NCBI RefSeq assembly: GCF_905220365.1
Contig: NC_061128.1
Coordinates: 5,394,001-5,458,000 of the forward strand
Direction of reading: 5' to 3'
Source: Vanessa cardui
Taxonomy: Eukaryota; Arthropoda; Insecta; Lepidoptera; Nymphalidae
DNA: 64,000 nucleotides
Shown: positions 11,301-23,130 of the stretch, in pieces
How the letters are laid out: the number at the start of each line of letters is the position of its first letter
Numbering within the stretch: position 1 is the first letter of the stretch
Program-made: the position numbers and the translations under genes
The notes under the pieces: generated by a model
The model's input: only the letters and a program-made list of their open reading frames with translations
Told to the model about the DNA's origin: nothing
The model's database searches: none

Positions 11301-14300
11301 CCCCTTATACCACTACGATGTATAAACAAGTGTACTACTAATTAAATTATTTTTTAATTAAAATCATTTTAATATATATATAATTATAAGAGACAGCGCG
11401 ATTAGTATAAGTACCTAGCGTATTTATAATATTACTAGCGACCGGCCCCGGCTTCGAACGGGTGCAATGCTGATACTGAATATACTACTTACAAGTTACA
11501 CAGTTTTTCAGACGACAATGCAACCCTTTATTTCCCTACGTTTTTAATCTGCAATACCTTCGAAAATATTCATTAAAATTACATGCTTCGAAGGGCCATT
11601 ATGCACCATATATTTAAGGTACTTAATTTGATAATGGACATTACTTTAAAACCTCTATAATGATTGTGTTTTTGTGTTAAATCGTGTATGTATTATGCAT
11701 ATAAACTTTCCTCTTGAACCAATCTATCTGTTAAAAAAACCGCATCAAAATCTATTGTGTAATTTTAAAGATCTAAGCATCCATAGGGACAGACAGCGTT
11801 AAGCGACTTTGTCTTATACTATGTAATGATAATAATTAGTAGACGTAATAGACGCGACAAATAAGGGGTATACGCTATCTTGTTAAATAATTAAATACTA
11901 TTTGCACGAGTAAGTATTGAAAAGAAAAAAAAACAAATGTTAATACTGTTAATACAGCAATTGACGATACATAATTATCATTTAATTAAAAAAACAATAA
12001 TGTACGAAAAGCGTTTTTAAATATTCATGATTCGCAAATAAGGTCTACGTTACACTTAACAATAGATAAAAAAAAAACAACGAGACATACGTAGTTAAAG
12101 TTACGGAAGTTAAATTATTTATTCGAACAATCGACTCGATATAAATTATTTATTATTAGATAATTACGAAGTGATTATAATATATCGACAAGTCAAGGTT
12201 TCAAGGTGCGATCGAAATATAATATATATTTGCGATATCGATTACCATCTGATTACAAATTGTTACATAAACAACAAATAAAGAGTGTACTGTGTATTTC
12301 ACTTACATAGTCACATCAAGATACGAGATTTACACCGAATACAACTATTATAGTAAACTAGCGATATGTATCGTTACATTATGACCAAATTACATAAAAT
12401 CTTAATAAATTGTCTAGCCTAAGTGTTATTCTGATGTATAACCTATATTACTGTAAAATTTCACCCAAATCCGTTCAGTAGTTTTTTTTTTTTGTGAAAG
12501 AGTAACAAACATACATACATCCATCCTCACAAACTTTCGCATTTATAATATTTATATATAGGAAATTTATAATATTTATAGGAAATATGTTCGTCACTTA
12601 ATTTATTAATTACGTCATGGAAAAGATTTTAGAATGTTTTTGATTAAAAATCATTAATAAAACCGGATATATTCGTTTCCAGTTGAAAAACAGTTAAACT
12701 AATTATAATAATGCTGTTTTTCATATAGTCCACATATCTATATTTATGTTATAATATTTAAATTAACTCACCCAAACTGGATCTGGATAGTCACAAATCT
12801 CTGATATCTGAGTTTTTATTATTTCCTTATCTTTATCGAACGATCTTTCTAAAAATACGAATTCCGAAAATTTCCACATCCAACCAATAGGCGGCAAGTA
12901 CTGTATGGATTTTTTAGCATAGGCTTTGCAGTTCTGAAAAACAAATAATATTATTATTACATTAATATATAATACGATGATACAAATTAACAGACCGTAA
13001 AAGTTTCCTCTTCTGGAAAAGACGACGACGAAGCACAAGGTTTTATTGTTTTAATTTATATAAACAGTTTTTTAGATGATGTATATGGACGTGGTAGGAG
13101 TAGGGCTTAAGTTGAAGCCCGTCTGGGCAGATATCAGCCACCCATTATATAGTATACCACCATCTTTAGAGTATTTGGTTCCAATTTGAAAGTTTATGAT
13201 GCATTGTAACTACAGGCACAAGAAACATAACATCTCAGTTCCCAAGGTTAGTGGCGCATTGGTTATGTAAGTAATTATTGAAATTCCTTACTGTGCGTGT
13301 AGACGCGCGATAGGAATTTGCCCATAGGGGCACAAATGTGAGATAAATTTACTATATATCCCTATATATAGTTCGGGTTATAAAAATCGTTTACAATATT
13401 TTATACCAAAGAACAAGATGAATTACAAACTGCTGTTTTGTGCATATTTCATAAAATACAAAGAATCTATTCACAAATCCTAAACCGACTTTTACGATGT
13501 ACTTATTTTTCCTAAAGAGTACACTCTGTATTCAAATGGTCAAAATATTACATGCGAGTATTAATAGCTGATTTATTCTCTCTGTGACTTGATAAGAATA
13601 TTAATTATAGTATTATATGGTTTATGCACCGTTAGTAGAATGAGTATGTTGTTTTCCGTCTTCAGTTCCAAGGAGATTTTACATCACGCTTACATTTCAA
13701 TGATTCGGTTTTTTTTTTTTTTGTAAAGCGTTTGAAAAGAGAAGACCTGTCTGAGTATAAGACCGGTTTTATCACCAAACACGAATATTGATTTGATTGA
13801 TAAGGGCTTATGAACGAAGGCATCGAAACGATGGATAGGACTTATTGGAACTAAAAAGGCTCGAGAGGACGGATCTTGAATGGGTGGAGTGGACTTGACA
13901 AAACTCCATGGTTAGAAACTCTTTTGCTACATTAGGCTAATTCATATTAAATTACCTATTAGCATGACATTGTATGTTGATAATTTATATATATATATAT
14001 ATTTATTTGTTTTGATAATGTCGTCTGAACGTCCTTTCCAAAATAGTATATCTTTTCAAAGTTAAAATTACTTTGACGTCATTTGCCCGATCATCACAGA
14101 AATTGACACATGTGTATGTATTTTTTCATGGAGAAGGTTTTAGTAGTATCCATATTGCAGCAGAGCATAAACGTCAAAGTTTTAGAATTCATCGCTACCA
14201 TAATAGGAACACAGAGTATATTAGAATACAGCTCAAATCGGATCGGAAATAAACATGAAGATGCATCGCCACGCATACCGGATATGAGCTAGCTATTATT

Positions 14301-17300
14301 ATTAAATATACTTAATAAAAGTGCATTTATAACTTTTTTTAAACTGCATACATTCGAAAATTTGAATTTAAAAAAAATTAAATAGGTTTAGGTTAAGGAA
14401 AGTTGTTTTATATATTTGATATTTATATATTAAATTTAGTACCTATAGCTATTAGATTTTATCGTCGCAGTCGGAATATAGTAAATTTACAATGTCATAT
14501 GAATAAAATAACATTTGAAAAATAACAATGTTGTTTTAAAATTTAATTGCAAAGTTTGAGCCGCTCGTATAATATGTAAAATTAAGTATAAACTTGTAAA
14601 AAGAACACACCGTATATGTTAACTGTAATATAATAATATGGAGATCAATAAACGATTCTATGTTCTCCACAGATATACCGTGGTCGAATTTTAATCAATG
14701 TTTCACAATAACTTTATTATTGTGAAACATTGATATGAATAAATAAATACACGCTACAAAACAGTGTATGATGCCTAATTAATATTTTCCTTACACGTCA
14801 TTTTATCACTATATAGTATAAAACAAAGTCGCTTTCTATATCCCTATATCTTTAAAATTTCGCAACGGATTTTGATGCGGCTTTTTTTAATGGATAGTGT
14901 GATAATAAACAATACTTATAGTAAAAAAAATGATAATTTTGCAATGTCGTTAATAAACAAATTCAGTACTATATTTAGTATCAGTATTGCACCCGTGCGA
15001 AGCCGGGGGCGGGTTGCTAGTTATTAATAAATTGCATCCACGTAAAGTAAAGGGGCTAAAAAAAACTAGTATATAAAGAATAGCCGTGATACCATTAAGT
15101 TGATAAAGTTTTACACAATTTGTTGATTATAAATTTTAATTAACATAAAATGACTTATTACCCTATTACATTTAACTAACTAATAGGTGTTTGATAGTAA
15201 ATAAAAATGGCGGTGGAAGTGATACAGGATATACCTGCTGGCGTCAGTGTAACCGTGCTGAATGCTTGCAGGATAGACCGATACGTATCAAATATGAACG
15301 AGTAGGTTTATTTAGATTGAATAATCTTTAGTAAAATTACAAATAACTAAAAAAAAAATATAACTACCTAATAAAAAATAAACTACGTTAGATAAACTAA
15401 CTGGGTGTCGGGCTTGAACCAAAAGGCTTACCACACCAAAAATTTTTGGTCAATTTCTTAACAACTGAAAAACATTGGCAAAAAATATGGCACAAGTACA
15501 TGGACTTCATTTTAAATATTAATAAGATAAAGGTGGGTTGCCAACCTTTGAACAATAAAAAAGCTTTTTCTTTGGAGGTTCGAAAGTCACGTCAGTGCGA
15601 AAAAACCACAAGTGAAAGCTGGTTTGCATTACAAAGAGTGGTTGTGAAAGGAAAAAATTTCAGTCCCAATCCGAGTTTTCGCTTAAATGTCCTCTTAACA
15701 AAGACTCAATTATCTTATAGAACAAGGCGGTGATGGCAATAGCCTGATAGCTAACTAAATTTGAGCAGTTGCCCTTTTAAGGCTGTGGTAAACAAAAGCA
15801 GTCTTTCAAATAACAACTCTAGAACACAAGTATGCAACGCGATGGGAAAGATACCATCGAAAGAAAAATAACAAAAAAAACGAAAAGATGTAAGAAGAAG
15901 AAGTATATGTAAGGATAATTAATATACTAAATTCGCTCGTGTGCAGTGATTTGGCATTCAAAGAGCACCATTTTTAGGAGTAAAAAGATTGGTCCAGTAA
16001 AGGAATGATAAAAATTAGAACACAAACGCAGACAATGTGCCTTTTTTATCTCAATTAAATATTATCGAAGAGTAAATCATTGATACGACATTGGACTGCC
16101 CTCAGTAAATAAAATAGCACTGTTACTAGCTTGTGCAAAATTCATATCCAATATCATTATATCATATCTCCCTAATTATTTGATACGACTTAAATTGATT
16201 AACGTACATGATTATTAACAAATCTTAAATATATTTTACAGTGATTTATCTAATCATTAATCATTTTTAATGACCATTTTTATAGGTACACTGGGAAGTG
16301 AATAAAGATCTGACCGATTTCAGCCACGGCGGGTATTTTCAAGCGAGTTGTAAACTGCGCGTGATATATATAGACCACAAGTATGTGGGCACCGCACTCT
16401 GAAAAGTGCACTCTCCATTCCTAAACTCTCATAATCCATTGAATCTATCCATGAATTCCAAAACTTTTTAATGATTAGATTCGAACCCCGTCATGATATT
16501 TCGATGGAACACTAAAATCGTTTATACATTCGCGTGTATTCAATTGAAGTTATACTCTACTTAACTTGCAATAAATGTCCTAATCCATCCTGGCGTCCAT
16601 ATTGAATTTACAAAATATTTGTTTTAAAGCCATATCTCTGATTTGAAACCAATATTTATAAGATACACATGTGCAATGCTGATACTTAATTAATACAGAA
16701 ATCACACAGTTCTTCGTTCATAGTTTCTCATTCATTAGACAAAACAAACCGCTATGTCCGTGTGTTTTAAATGCGTAACATCTTCGAAAATATTCGTTTA
16801 CATTACATCTGTAAAGCGCCATAATGGTCTATATTAATTTTTATGTACTTGATTGGATAAGGATTAATACTGTATTGCTTAAAATCGCTTCGAAAATAAA
16901 CCATTATTACTCATAAAAAATAAAGGCTAGAAAGTAGCTGTAATGGGTTATCCCTATGAGAGACATATACCATCGTAGACTTTTTTTAAGACCTTTATAA
17001 GTTGTACAATATTGTAGTACATTATTTTGATCTATCTCGTAGGGTTAAACCAGAGTTTGCAATGTAAACGTAAAAATATGTCTTTATTTACGACATCATT
17101 TTAGAGACCACTAAAATTATCTGTGTTTCTTTATTATATTGTGCATGTATAATACATATAAAACTTAATCTTGTATCAATCTATCTATTAAAAAAAAAAC
17201 CGCATCAAAATCCGTTATGTAATTTTACAGATCTAAGCATATACAGGGACAGACAGCAGTAGACGACTTTTTTATACTATGTAATGATGATAACTATAAT

Positions 17301-19194
17301 TCTATAGTACGCAAAGATAAACTGATTATGTGTTATAAGGATACCTGGAAATATTGGCAAAACTCTGACCTAAAGAAAAAATGAACATACTATCAATTGA
17401 AATAATAACATCTTATGATATTGAATTACATTTACTAATAATTTATAAATAATAAAGTATTATTATTTGTATTTGAGGTATACTAGACAATAACCTTTTA
17501 TGAGCATACACAAACACAAATCGAAATTCTTCTAAAAATACAAAATCTAACAATTAAGAATGAAATAAAATAATCAGATATTAATATTTAAAAAAAAAAA
17601 ATTGAGTGTCACAGTCTGTCTTAAATGATTATGCTTTATTTCAATTTAATTGTTGATAAAAGATAAAGCAAGTTATTAAATAATTATTATGACAAATGAA
17701 ATCATTTTTGTAAATATAAAAAAATCATACATTAAAAATTGTGCCGTTCAATTGTCTAATTTACAGTTTCCCGAACAAAATGGATCAATGCTAGAGTAGT
17801 TATCATAGGACATTGACCTGAATGAGCACAATATGCACCAATCAAAGCAGTCTTGCCAAAGGCAACAAGATTGTCTAATATTTTCGGATGACTTTAGTCA
17901 CAAATGTATACTACATTATAATTGTATTGTTTATTAATCATATTTTGCTTTTGACAAAACTAGACATTACTTAATTAATAGAATTAAAAAAGCTATTTGA
18001 AATAAAATTAGATTATATTCATATTAAATAATTGTCTTTAATTACCCTTTTGATTAATTGAATTCTACAAATGAAAAATTGATACTAAATTTTATACATA
18101 TAAAATTTACTATCAATTTTTTTCATGTAAAAAGAGTAAATCATTATCAATAAATAAAATAATAATATAATATTGTACTTGCTGTTAATTTCAATCAAAT
18201 TATTAAAACTAAAAATAACACAGCCAGCGTTCCTCAACACATTTGATATTGCAGACTACATAAAAAGATATTTAGTAATTTCTTAGCAAACACTAGTAAC
18301 AATGTTGCTTGATATTCTTAGTAATACATTACTAATGTTTGCTAATGTTAAAAAAGTAGTAATGCATGCAAAAACTGCAAGACAATGAGTAAAATATAAA
18401 CTTATTAATTTTCTACAGACATACTATGAGTGGCAAGTATTTCTCTAGATAAATGGTGAAGAGAAATGCAAATTTATACCACATTGACAAACCTTCGTTA
18501 GATTCCAATTTAACTAGACATTAACCTGTATATATAAGCAGGATAACATTTCACCTTTGACATAACAATTAAAAATTGTGATGTACTTACGCCTAAAACT
18601 TGTATTCCATCGCAGAAATGCCATCCCATAAGCCAGTCCACTTCGTAACTGTGATTCATTATGAGATACCCATGTTCTTTCCCATAGTACTTATCATACT
18701 CATCTTTCTTGACATAAATAGACAATTTTGTACCCGACCACCATTCTGACATAAACACTAATTCTGTAAAAGAAATTTAGAATATATATTTGAATATAAA
18801 AATATTGCATTACCAAGAATTTTTCGAAAATGAGATTTATCATTAATTATTTAAACATGATGAGAATACTCATTTGTGAAACTAATGTACTTTATATTGA
18901 TTAAAAAAGATAACATACAATTTATGTAATAATGTAATTCAGGACCAGTTTTAAACATACAGTTAAAGAAGGAATGTTCAGATATAAATAAAAGTAAAAA
19001 AAGGAATACTTACGACAGTAAAATGAGTACGAAAGATAATAATTTATTTTCCTGTACAATGTTTTATTGAATGTCTTTAAGCTAAAGAATAAAATAGCTT
19101 GAATAAGACTTAATATTAAGCCTGATGTGAAGTATGATATAGCAAAACATAAGTGAACAATCGTAGATTGTTTCAAAATGTTTAAATAAAGCAT
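8321..19194 (-). CDS. Agpat3: 1-acyl-sn-glycerol-3-phosphate acyltransferase, AGPAT3/4 type, complete
   Basis: Seven coding exons (19194-19014, 18763-18591, 12933-12772, 10456-10256, 9879-9742, 9266-9047, 8397-8321) give 383 residues, close to human AGPAT3 (376). The protein acylates lysophosphatidic acid to phosphatidic acid at the ER membrane. It has an N-terminal hydrophobic segment (SGLILSLIQAILFF), the catalytic NHSYEVD motif (residues 97-103, the NHX4D box), a PPIGWMW segment, the substrate-binding EGTRF (178-182), PRTRGFTT, and a C-terminal membrane region ending in GSSYG as in vertebrates. The chosen ATG at 19194 follows a short upstream frame (MNKFDS, stop) in the leader; an acceptor-like CAG near 19232 suggests a further 5' UTR exon. 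Intron 2 is about 5.7 kb and holds several repeats; a SINE sits in intron 4. Confidence 0.95.
8605..8690 (-). repeat. Fragment of a common lepidopteran interspersed repeat (3' end)
   Basis: The sequence around AATAAACTTTATTCAAGTA and its flank is the reverse complement of the text at 27575-27640 (GAATAAAGTTTATTTGAT). Both look like the same 3' end of a dispersed retroelement. It lies in or near intron 6 to the 3' end of AGPAT. Confidence 0.55.
9450..9567. repeat. 118-bp element with 20-bp terminal inverted repeats
   Basis: The left end AATAAAACTAGTTATAACGG is matched perfectly, in reverse complement, by the right end CCGTTATAACTAGTTTTATT. The interior holds the phrase CCCGACGTTTCGAGC, which I recognise as common in lepidopteran repeats. 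It is probably a small MITE or a fragment of a larger element, and lies in intron 5 of AGPAT. Confidence 0.65.
9933..10206 (+). mobile_element. tRNA-headed SINE, family 1, copy B
   Basis: It has the same A box (TGGTCGAGTGG) and B box (GGTTCGATTCC) as the copies at 3371-3602 and 48275-48510, here on the plus strand, with a TTTA-rich tail near 10200. It lies in intron 4 of AGPAT, antisense to that gene. The target duplication is not clear because the flank is itself repetitive. Confidence 0.85.
10525..10575 (+). repeat. Short fragment of the dispersed repeat seen at 30412
   Basis: The text GGAAACTTAAGATGTTATGT and the bases after it match part of the 30412-30692 repeat (GGGAACTAAGATGTTATGTC). 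This is a small degraded remnant in intron 3 of AGPAT. Confidence 0.5.
11434..11830 (+). repeat. Dispersed repeat 'CCGGCTTCG..CGGGTGCAATGCTGATAC', copy 1 of 3
   Basis: It begins ACTAGCGACCGGCCCCGGCT, includes CGGGTGCAATGCTGATACTG, passes through AACCGCATCAAAATC, and ends near TATACTATGTAATGAT. Related copies lie at 14805-15022 (opposite orientation) and about 16670-17288 (same orientation), all in AGPAT introns 2-3. I recognise this as a frequent lepidopteran repeat type but cannot assign its class. Confidence 0.65.
12465..12560 (+). repeat. Fragment of a widespread lepidopteran repeat
   Basis: The phrase CACCCAAATCCGTTCAGTAG, a T run, then GTGAAAGAGTAACAAACATA and TCCTCACAAACTTTCGC has the feel of a common lepidopteran dispersed repeat end. 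It is non-coding and lies in intron 3 of AGPAT. Confidence 0.5.
13075..13280 (-). repeat. Degraded copy of the dispersed repeat seen at 30412
   Basis: The reverse complement contains TTGGGAACTGAGATGTTATG, TTGTGCCTGTAGTTAC and GCCCAGACGGGCTT, in the same order as the 30412-30692 copy. It lies in AGPAT intron 2. Confidence 0.65.
14694..14734. repeat. Perfect 18-bp hairpin
   Basis: The left arm ATCAATGTTTCACAATAA (14694-14711) and right arm TTATTGTGAAACATTGAT (14717-14734) are exact reverse complements around a 5-base loop, CTTTA. It is in AGPAT intron 2. It may be a palindromic transposon remnant; the loop is too short for a typical microRNA precursor. Confidence 0.85.
14805..15022 (-). repeat. 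Dispersed repeat 'CCGGCTTCG..CGGGTGCAATGCTGATAC', copy 2 of 3
   Basis: In reverse complement it starts ACTAGCAACCCGCCCCCGGC, includes CGGGTGCAATACTGATACTA, the AGCCGCATCAAAATCCGTT block, and ends near TATACTATATAGTGAT. It is a shortened copy of the family at 11434-11830. Confidence 0.65.
16670..17288 (+). repeat. Dispersed repeat 'CGGGTGCAATGCTGATAC', copy 3 of 3, longer and 5'-truncated
   Basis: It begins at TGTGCAATGCTGATACTTAA without the GC-rich start, shares the ATCTTCGAAAATATTCG segment with copy 1, and ends with AACCGCATCAAAATCCGTTA, AGGGACAGACAGCAG and TATACTATGTAATGAT. It lies in AGPAT intron 2. Confidence 0.6.
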
Positions 19195-21269
19195 CTTGCA
19201 TCGGTCAGCTATCGAATTTGTTCATAAAATCTGAAAAAAATAAAATAAAGATCTATTGATAAACATATACACACTACATGACCATTTAAATATTATATTA
19301 TTGAAAGCATTCGTTACTAAATTGTCATACAATTTGACAACTACTTTAATTTTAAAATGATTACTTTAAATTTAATTTTACTTCGCTATAATTATCATTA
19401 ATTTTTGTCGCGCATGTGGAATTATTGTGAATAAATCGTAAATAATTACTGTAACGAACACCTTTATAAAACTGTAATATTATTGCAGTACACCTTTATT
19501 AAAGTAAAACGTTTATAAGCAAGAAATTCTGTTCATATATTTAAAAATATTGTTTAAAGGTTATCGCTTTTTTTACTTACTCTTTAATAATTTAAAAAAT
19601 ATTAGCTTCGATGATTATGTTACACATATTTCACAAAAACACGTACTTATTTGCGCTATGATTTTCAACAATCATGGATAAAATTTAAAACACAGTAAGA
19701 ACCGAAAAAGTAGGTAGAGAAACTATGAAGTATAACAATATATTGTACAAAGTACAAACACAACCTTTCTCTGTACAATCTAAATCTTTTTGGAGAAAAA
19801 TAATTGTTTATGGTATGAATAAAGGCAGAATCAAACTATCTGACACCAATCGTATTAATGAGAATTGAGAGTTGAGTAAAACGCGATTAAACATGAGTTC
19901 GATTAATGCCGACTTATTTTATAAATTCGTAATAATATAAAAAAAAAAACAGAACAAATCTAATTACATATAATTTATAAGCACCATAACATAATAAAAG
20001 TAAACAGTATGAAGAAGAAATAAAATTTATTGAGACTGTTGCCTGGCTAAGATGATAAATGTTAAATAAATATATAAAATATTTATTTATTATGTAATGC
20101 CAAAATCATGACTAATTATTATATTACTAATTATTAGATTATACACATTTGTATCTTTGATCGAACACGAATATGGGAAGATTGCGTTTCCCATTCACCT
20201 CGCCTTTTTAGAAGCGAGTGTAAGTCTAAAGTCACTTAAGATGTCGAGAAAAAAGGCGATGGATACGTGAGATTTGATGAGAGAGTCTGGCGACATTTCG
20301 CTCGTCCACATATCGCAGTACCGACAATAGAAGTTATCGTCCGAGGAAGTAGTGTTAAGAATAGCAAGCAAAGTGCATAAGCGCATATAAAAATATTTTA
20401 TAAAAACTACATTTTCAAGAAATGCATTTACTTTATCTAAGATGACTTAGCTTATTTTCTAAGTATATTAAAGTTTCGTAGATTCCCATATGATATGTTT
20501 TTTAATTTAGTGTTTATATTCCTCGTAAAAAGTGTCTCATATCAACGGATGATTTCAGTATAATTCGATAATCCATACTAATATCACAGAAATATCATAT
20601 AAGTGACTATTCAAATGCACAATGTCTAGTATCGAGTGTCGAGTGTCGACTGTCGACGTTCTCTATGCGATATGATGCGATATGCCCCCCGACACGTACA
20701 TGTATGCGATGTCCGTCTGGCGTCTCAGTCTCCCAGACATTTATGCCGCAACATATTCGACCGATAAAATCGACATTAATATTATATACTATAAGTAATA
20801 GTATATACTATAAGTAATAGGATGCTTATAAAAGTGCCCATAAAAACGGGTTTTAAAAGTACTAAAATATTCCTCCATATAATCTATCAAATGTCGATAT
20901 AGAGCAAGTTCGTGTAAAAATGGAATTACAGAATGAATTGTACTTTATGTTGAGTAATGAGTAGATGACATTTTATTTATTTCCTATATTTGCACAGTGC
21001 TAGCGTGAACTGTGACACCTGCCAGTTGACATAAATTAAAGTCAACTGTCAAAGTTTCCAATATGACAGACGAAGACTGCAAAATTCAAAATAGTTACCT
21101 ATGGTACAATTTTGTAAATTCATAAATTGTATAATTTTTAATGTTTTCTATTATTTTATATTTGGATTTTTTTAATATAGTCTCACGTTGGATTTATTTA
21201 CATCTTCATAAGGATAAAAGTAATGTCATAATATTAAAATCGTGAATTAAAAAATATAAAATATATAAG
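19195..21269. promoter_or_regulatory. Divergent intergenic region between AGPAT and OSGEPL1
   Basis: This 2.1 kb separates two start codons that face away from each other. It holds a tandem repeat (about 20785-20822, two copies of a 19-20 bp unit containing TATACTATAAGTAATAG), a GTCGA-rich stretch at 20630-20660, and a GC-richer block at 20160-20390 with an unassigned 63-codon minus-strand frame. AGPAT 5' UTR exons are probably in the first few hundred bases. Confidence 0.4.
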
Positions 21270-22523
21270 ATGTACTTTCCAATGAGATCTTTACGAAATA
21301 GAGGATATAGCACATTAAGAAGATATTTTATCCTGAAACAATTAAGAGGAAATCTAAGAAAGCTTAGCTATGAACCAAGTAGTACTATTCTAGGCATAGA
21401 AACATCTTGTGATGACACAGGTTGTGCTGTTGTTACTGGAAAAAAAGATGTATTAGGAGAGTCGCTTTTCTCACAAAATGTATTGCATTTAAGATATGGC
21501 GGTGTTAATCCTCTCATTGCCCGAGATTTGCATAGAGAAAATATTGAACAAGCAGTAAGTGAAGCTTTAGAAAAAGCTTCTATAAATATACATGGCATTG
21601 ATGCAATTGCTGTAACTATAAAACCTGGTTTATTGATCAGTTTACAAATAGGAGTTAAATATGCCAGGTATTTAGCCAAAACTTACCAAAAACCAATAAT
21701 ACCAATTCACCACATGGAAGCCCACGCATTAGTAGCTCGAATGTTTCATAAAATAGAATTTCCATTTTTAGCTGTATTGATATCTGGTGGACACTGTTTA
21801 CTTACACTTGTAAAGGATGTTGACAATTTTCTCTTACTAGGACATACATTAGATAATGCACCGGGGGAAGTTTTAGATAAAGCAGCGAGAAGAATGAAAC
21901 TAAGAAATATTCCAGCCTACTCCAAACTGGCTGGAGGCAAAGCTATTGAAACAGCTGCAAAATTATCCAAAAACCCTGAATTATTCTCATTTCCAATACC
22001 ATTAGTAAAAAATAGAGATTGTAATTTCAGTTTTAGTGGTATCCAAGACACTTTTGTAAGACATCTTCTAAGGAAGGAGTGTGAACATAATGCAGTAGGA
22101 GATAGAATTATTCCAGAAGTAAATGACCTCTGTGCGGGCTTACAAATGGTCATAGCAGAACATATAGCACATAGAATAGAGAGAGCAGTGATGTTCTGTA
22201 CTAAAAATAATTTACTTAAAGAAAGTAAAACTATTGTGGTTTCAGGTGGTGTTGCGTGTAATAATTATATATTTGAATCATTAAAAAATGTTGGCAATCT
22301 ACTCGATTGTAATGTATTAAGACCACCTCCTAAAGTTTGTACAGATAATGGGATAATGATTGCATGGAATGGTATAGAGAAACTCAAGAAAGGGTGCCAA
22401 ATTCATGACATATCATTAGATAGTATTGACCCAAAAGCTCCATTGGGTACTAATATAATTGACAAAGTGAAGGAAGCTAACTTGTATGTAAAAGTAAGGA
22501 GGTTAAAAAAATTAATACAATAA
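21270..22523 (+). CDS. OSGEPL1: Mitochondrial tRNA N6-threonylcarbamoyladenosine transferase (OSGEPL1/Qri7)
   Basis: A single uninterrupted 417-codon frame encodes a Kae1/TsaD family protein. Its Arg-rich N-terminus (MYFPMRSLRNRGYSTLRRYF), without acidic residues, looks like a mitochondrial presequence. The ASKHA domain then shows GIETSCDDTGCAVV (about residue 42), the metal-binding HHMEAHA (147-153), LISGGHCLL, PGEVLDKAAR, FSFSGIQ, VVSGGVACNN and the TDNGIMIAWNG block. In mitochondria this enzyme transfers threonylcarbamoyl to A37 of ANN-decoding tRNAs. Length fits the mitochondrial members (about 410). No intron is present although neighbouring genes have several. An AATAAA hexamer at 22519-22524 overlaps the TAA stop. 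Confidence 0.96.
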   Translation: MYFPMRSLRNRGYSTLRRYFILKQLRGNLRKLSYEPSSTILGIETSCDDTGCAVVTGKKDVLGESLFSQNVLHLRYGGVNPLIARDLHRENIEQAVSEALEKASINIHGIDAIAVTIKPGLLISLQIGVKYARYLAKTYQKPIIPIHHMEAHALVARMFHKIEFPFLAVLISGGHCLLTLVKDVDNFLLLGHTLDNAPGEVLDKAARRMKLRNIPAYSKLAGGKAIETAAKLSKNPELFSFPIPLVKNRDCNFSFSGIQDTFVRHLLRKECEHNAVGDRIIPEVNDLCAGLQMVIAEHIAHRIERAVMFCTKNNLLKESKTIVVSGGVACNNYIFESLKNVGNLLDCNVLRPPPKVCTDNGIMIAWNGIEKLKKGCQIHDISLDSIDPKAPLGTNIIDKVKEANLYVKVRRLKKLIQ

Positions 22524-23130
22524 AAAATCCTGTTTACATTTGTGGTTTTTATTTGTTACACCAAATGAATGAATAACACTTGAATTTATTGCTGATACAA
22601 GGTATAAGTTTTTTCAATTAAGACTTATCTTTTAATATAGCAAAACTAGATAAACATATTTCAATGGTAATATGTAACTAATGAGATATAGAAGCAATTC
22701 TATTATCTCACAACTTGTATAGTTTTACAATTGGTTTTCACTTCTTAATTTATTATAAAACATTAGACGAAGTATAAATTTTTATACCGTTAAAGTAAAT
22801 TTTAAAAAAGAGTAACAGTGGTTTAATTTACATGCTTTAATTTATCAAGTAATCATTTAAATAAACAACATTTTTTTAAGATATTTTTATTACAGTAAGA
22901 CTATTATACAGTTAAATAATTCATGCTTGATTTTCTTGAATTTTCCAAAATTGTAATCATCTAGGCAGCTTTATTTTGTAAATCTGAAATTAAATTAGAA
23001 CGAGATCTAAGTTTTTTTGCAATATTTGTTTATATTGTTAGTAAAATGTCACACATTACACTAGATATTAGTAATTAAATTCTGTCAAAAAGAACTTATT
23101 TATTTAAGCTTTAATTCATCTGGCTGTTCA
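22524..23130. other. Convergent 3' region of OSGEPL1 and ATP synthase epsilon
   Basis: AT-rich sequence with no open frame lies between two convergent genes. It should contain the 3' UTRs of both; apart from the AATAAA overlapping the OSGEPL1 stop I see no distinctive site. Confidence 0.4.

Noticed and set aside
14694..14734. microRNA precursor
   Set aside because: An 18-bp stem with a 5-base loop is too short for a typical precursor.
15207..15305. Short plus-strand frame beginning MAVEVIQDIPAGVSV
   Set aside because: About 32 codons, with no homology I recognise; too short to support as a gene.
15446..15733. 95-codon frame in AGPAT intron 2
   Set aside because: No recognisable domain, no splice context and low complexity; probably chance or a repeat remnant.
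20195..20386. 63-codon minus-strand frame with a CRYC-like motif in a GC-richer patch
   Set aside because: Only one possible Cys pair and no second zinc-finger half or splice partner; I do not recognise it as a gene.
21368..22153. Minus-strand frames of 103 and 78 codons
   Set aside because: Antisense shadows of OSGEPL1.
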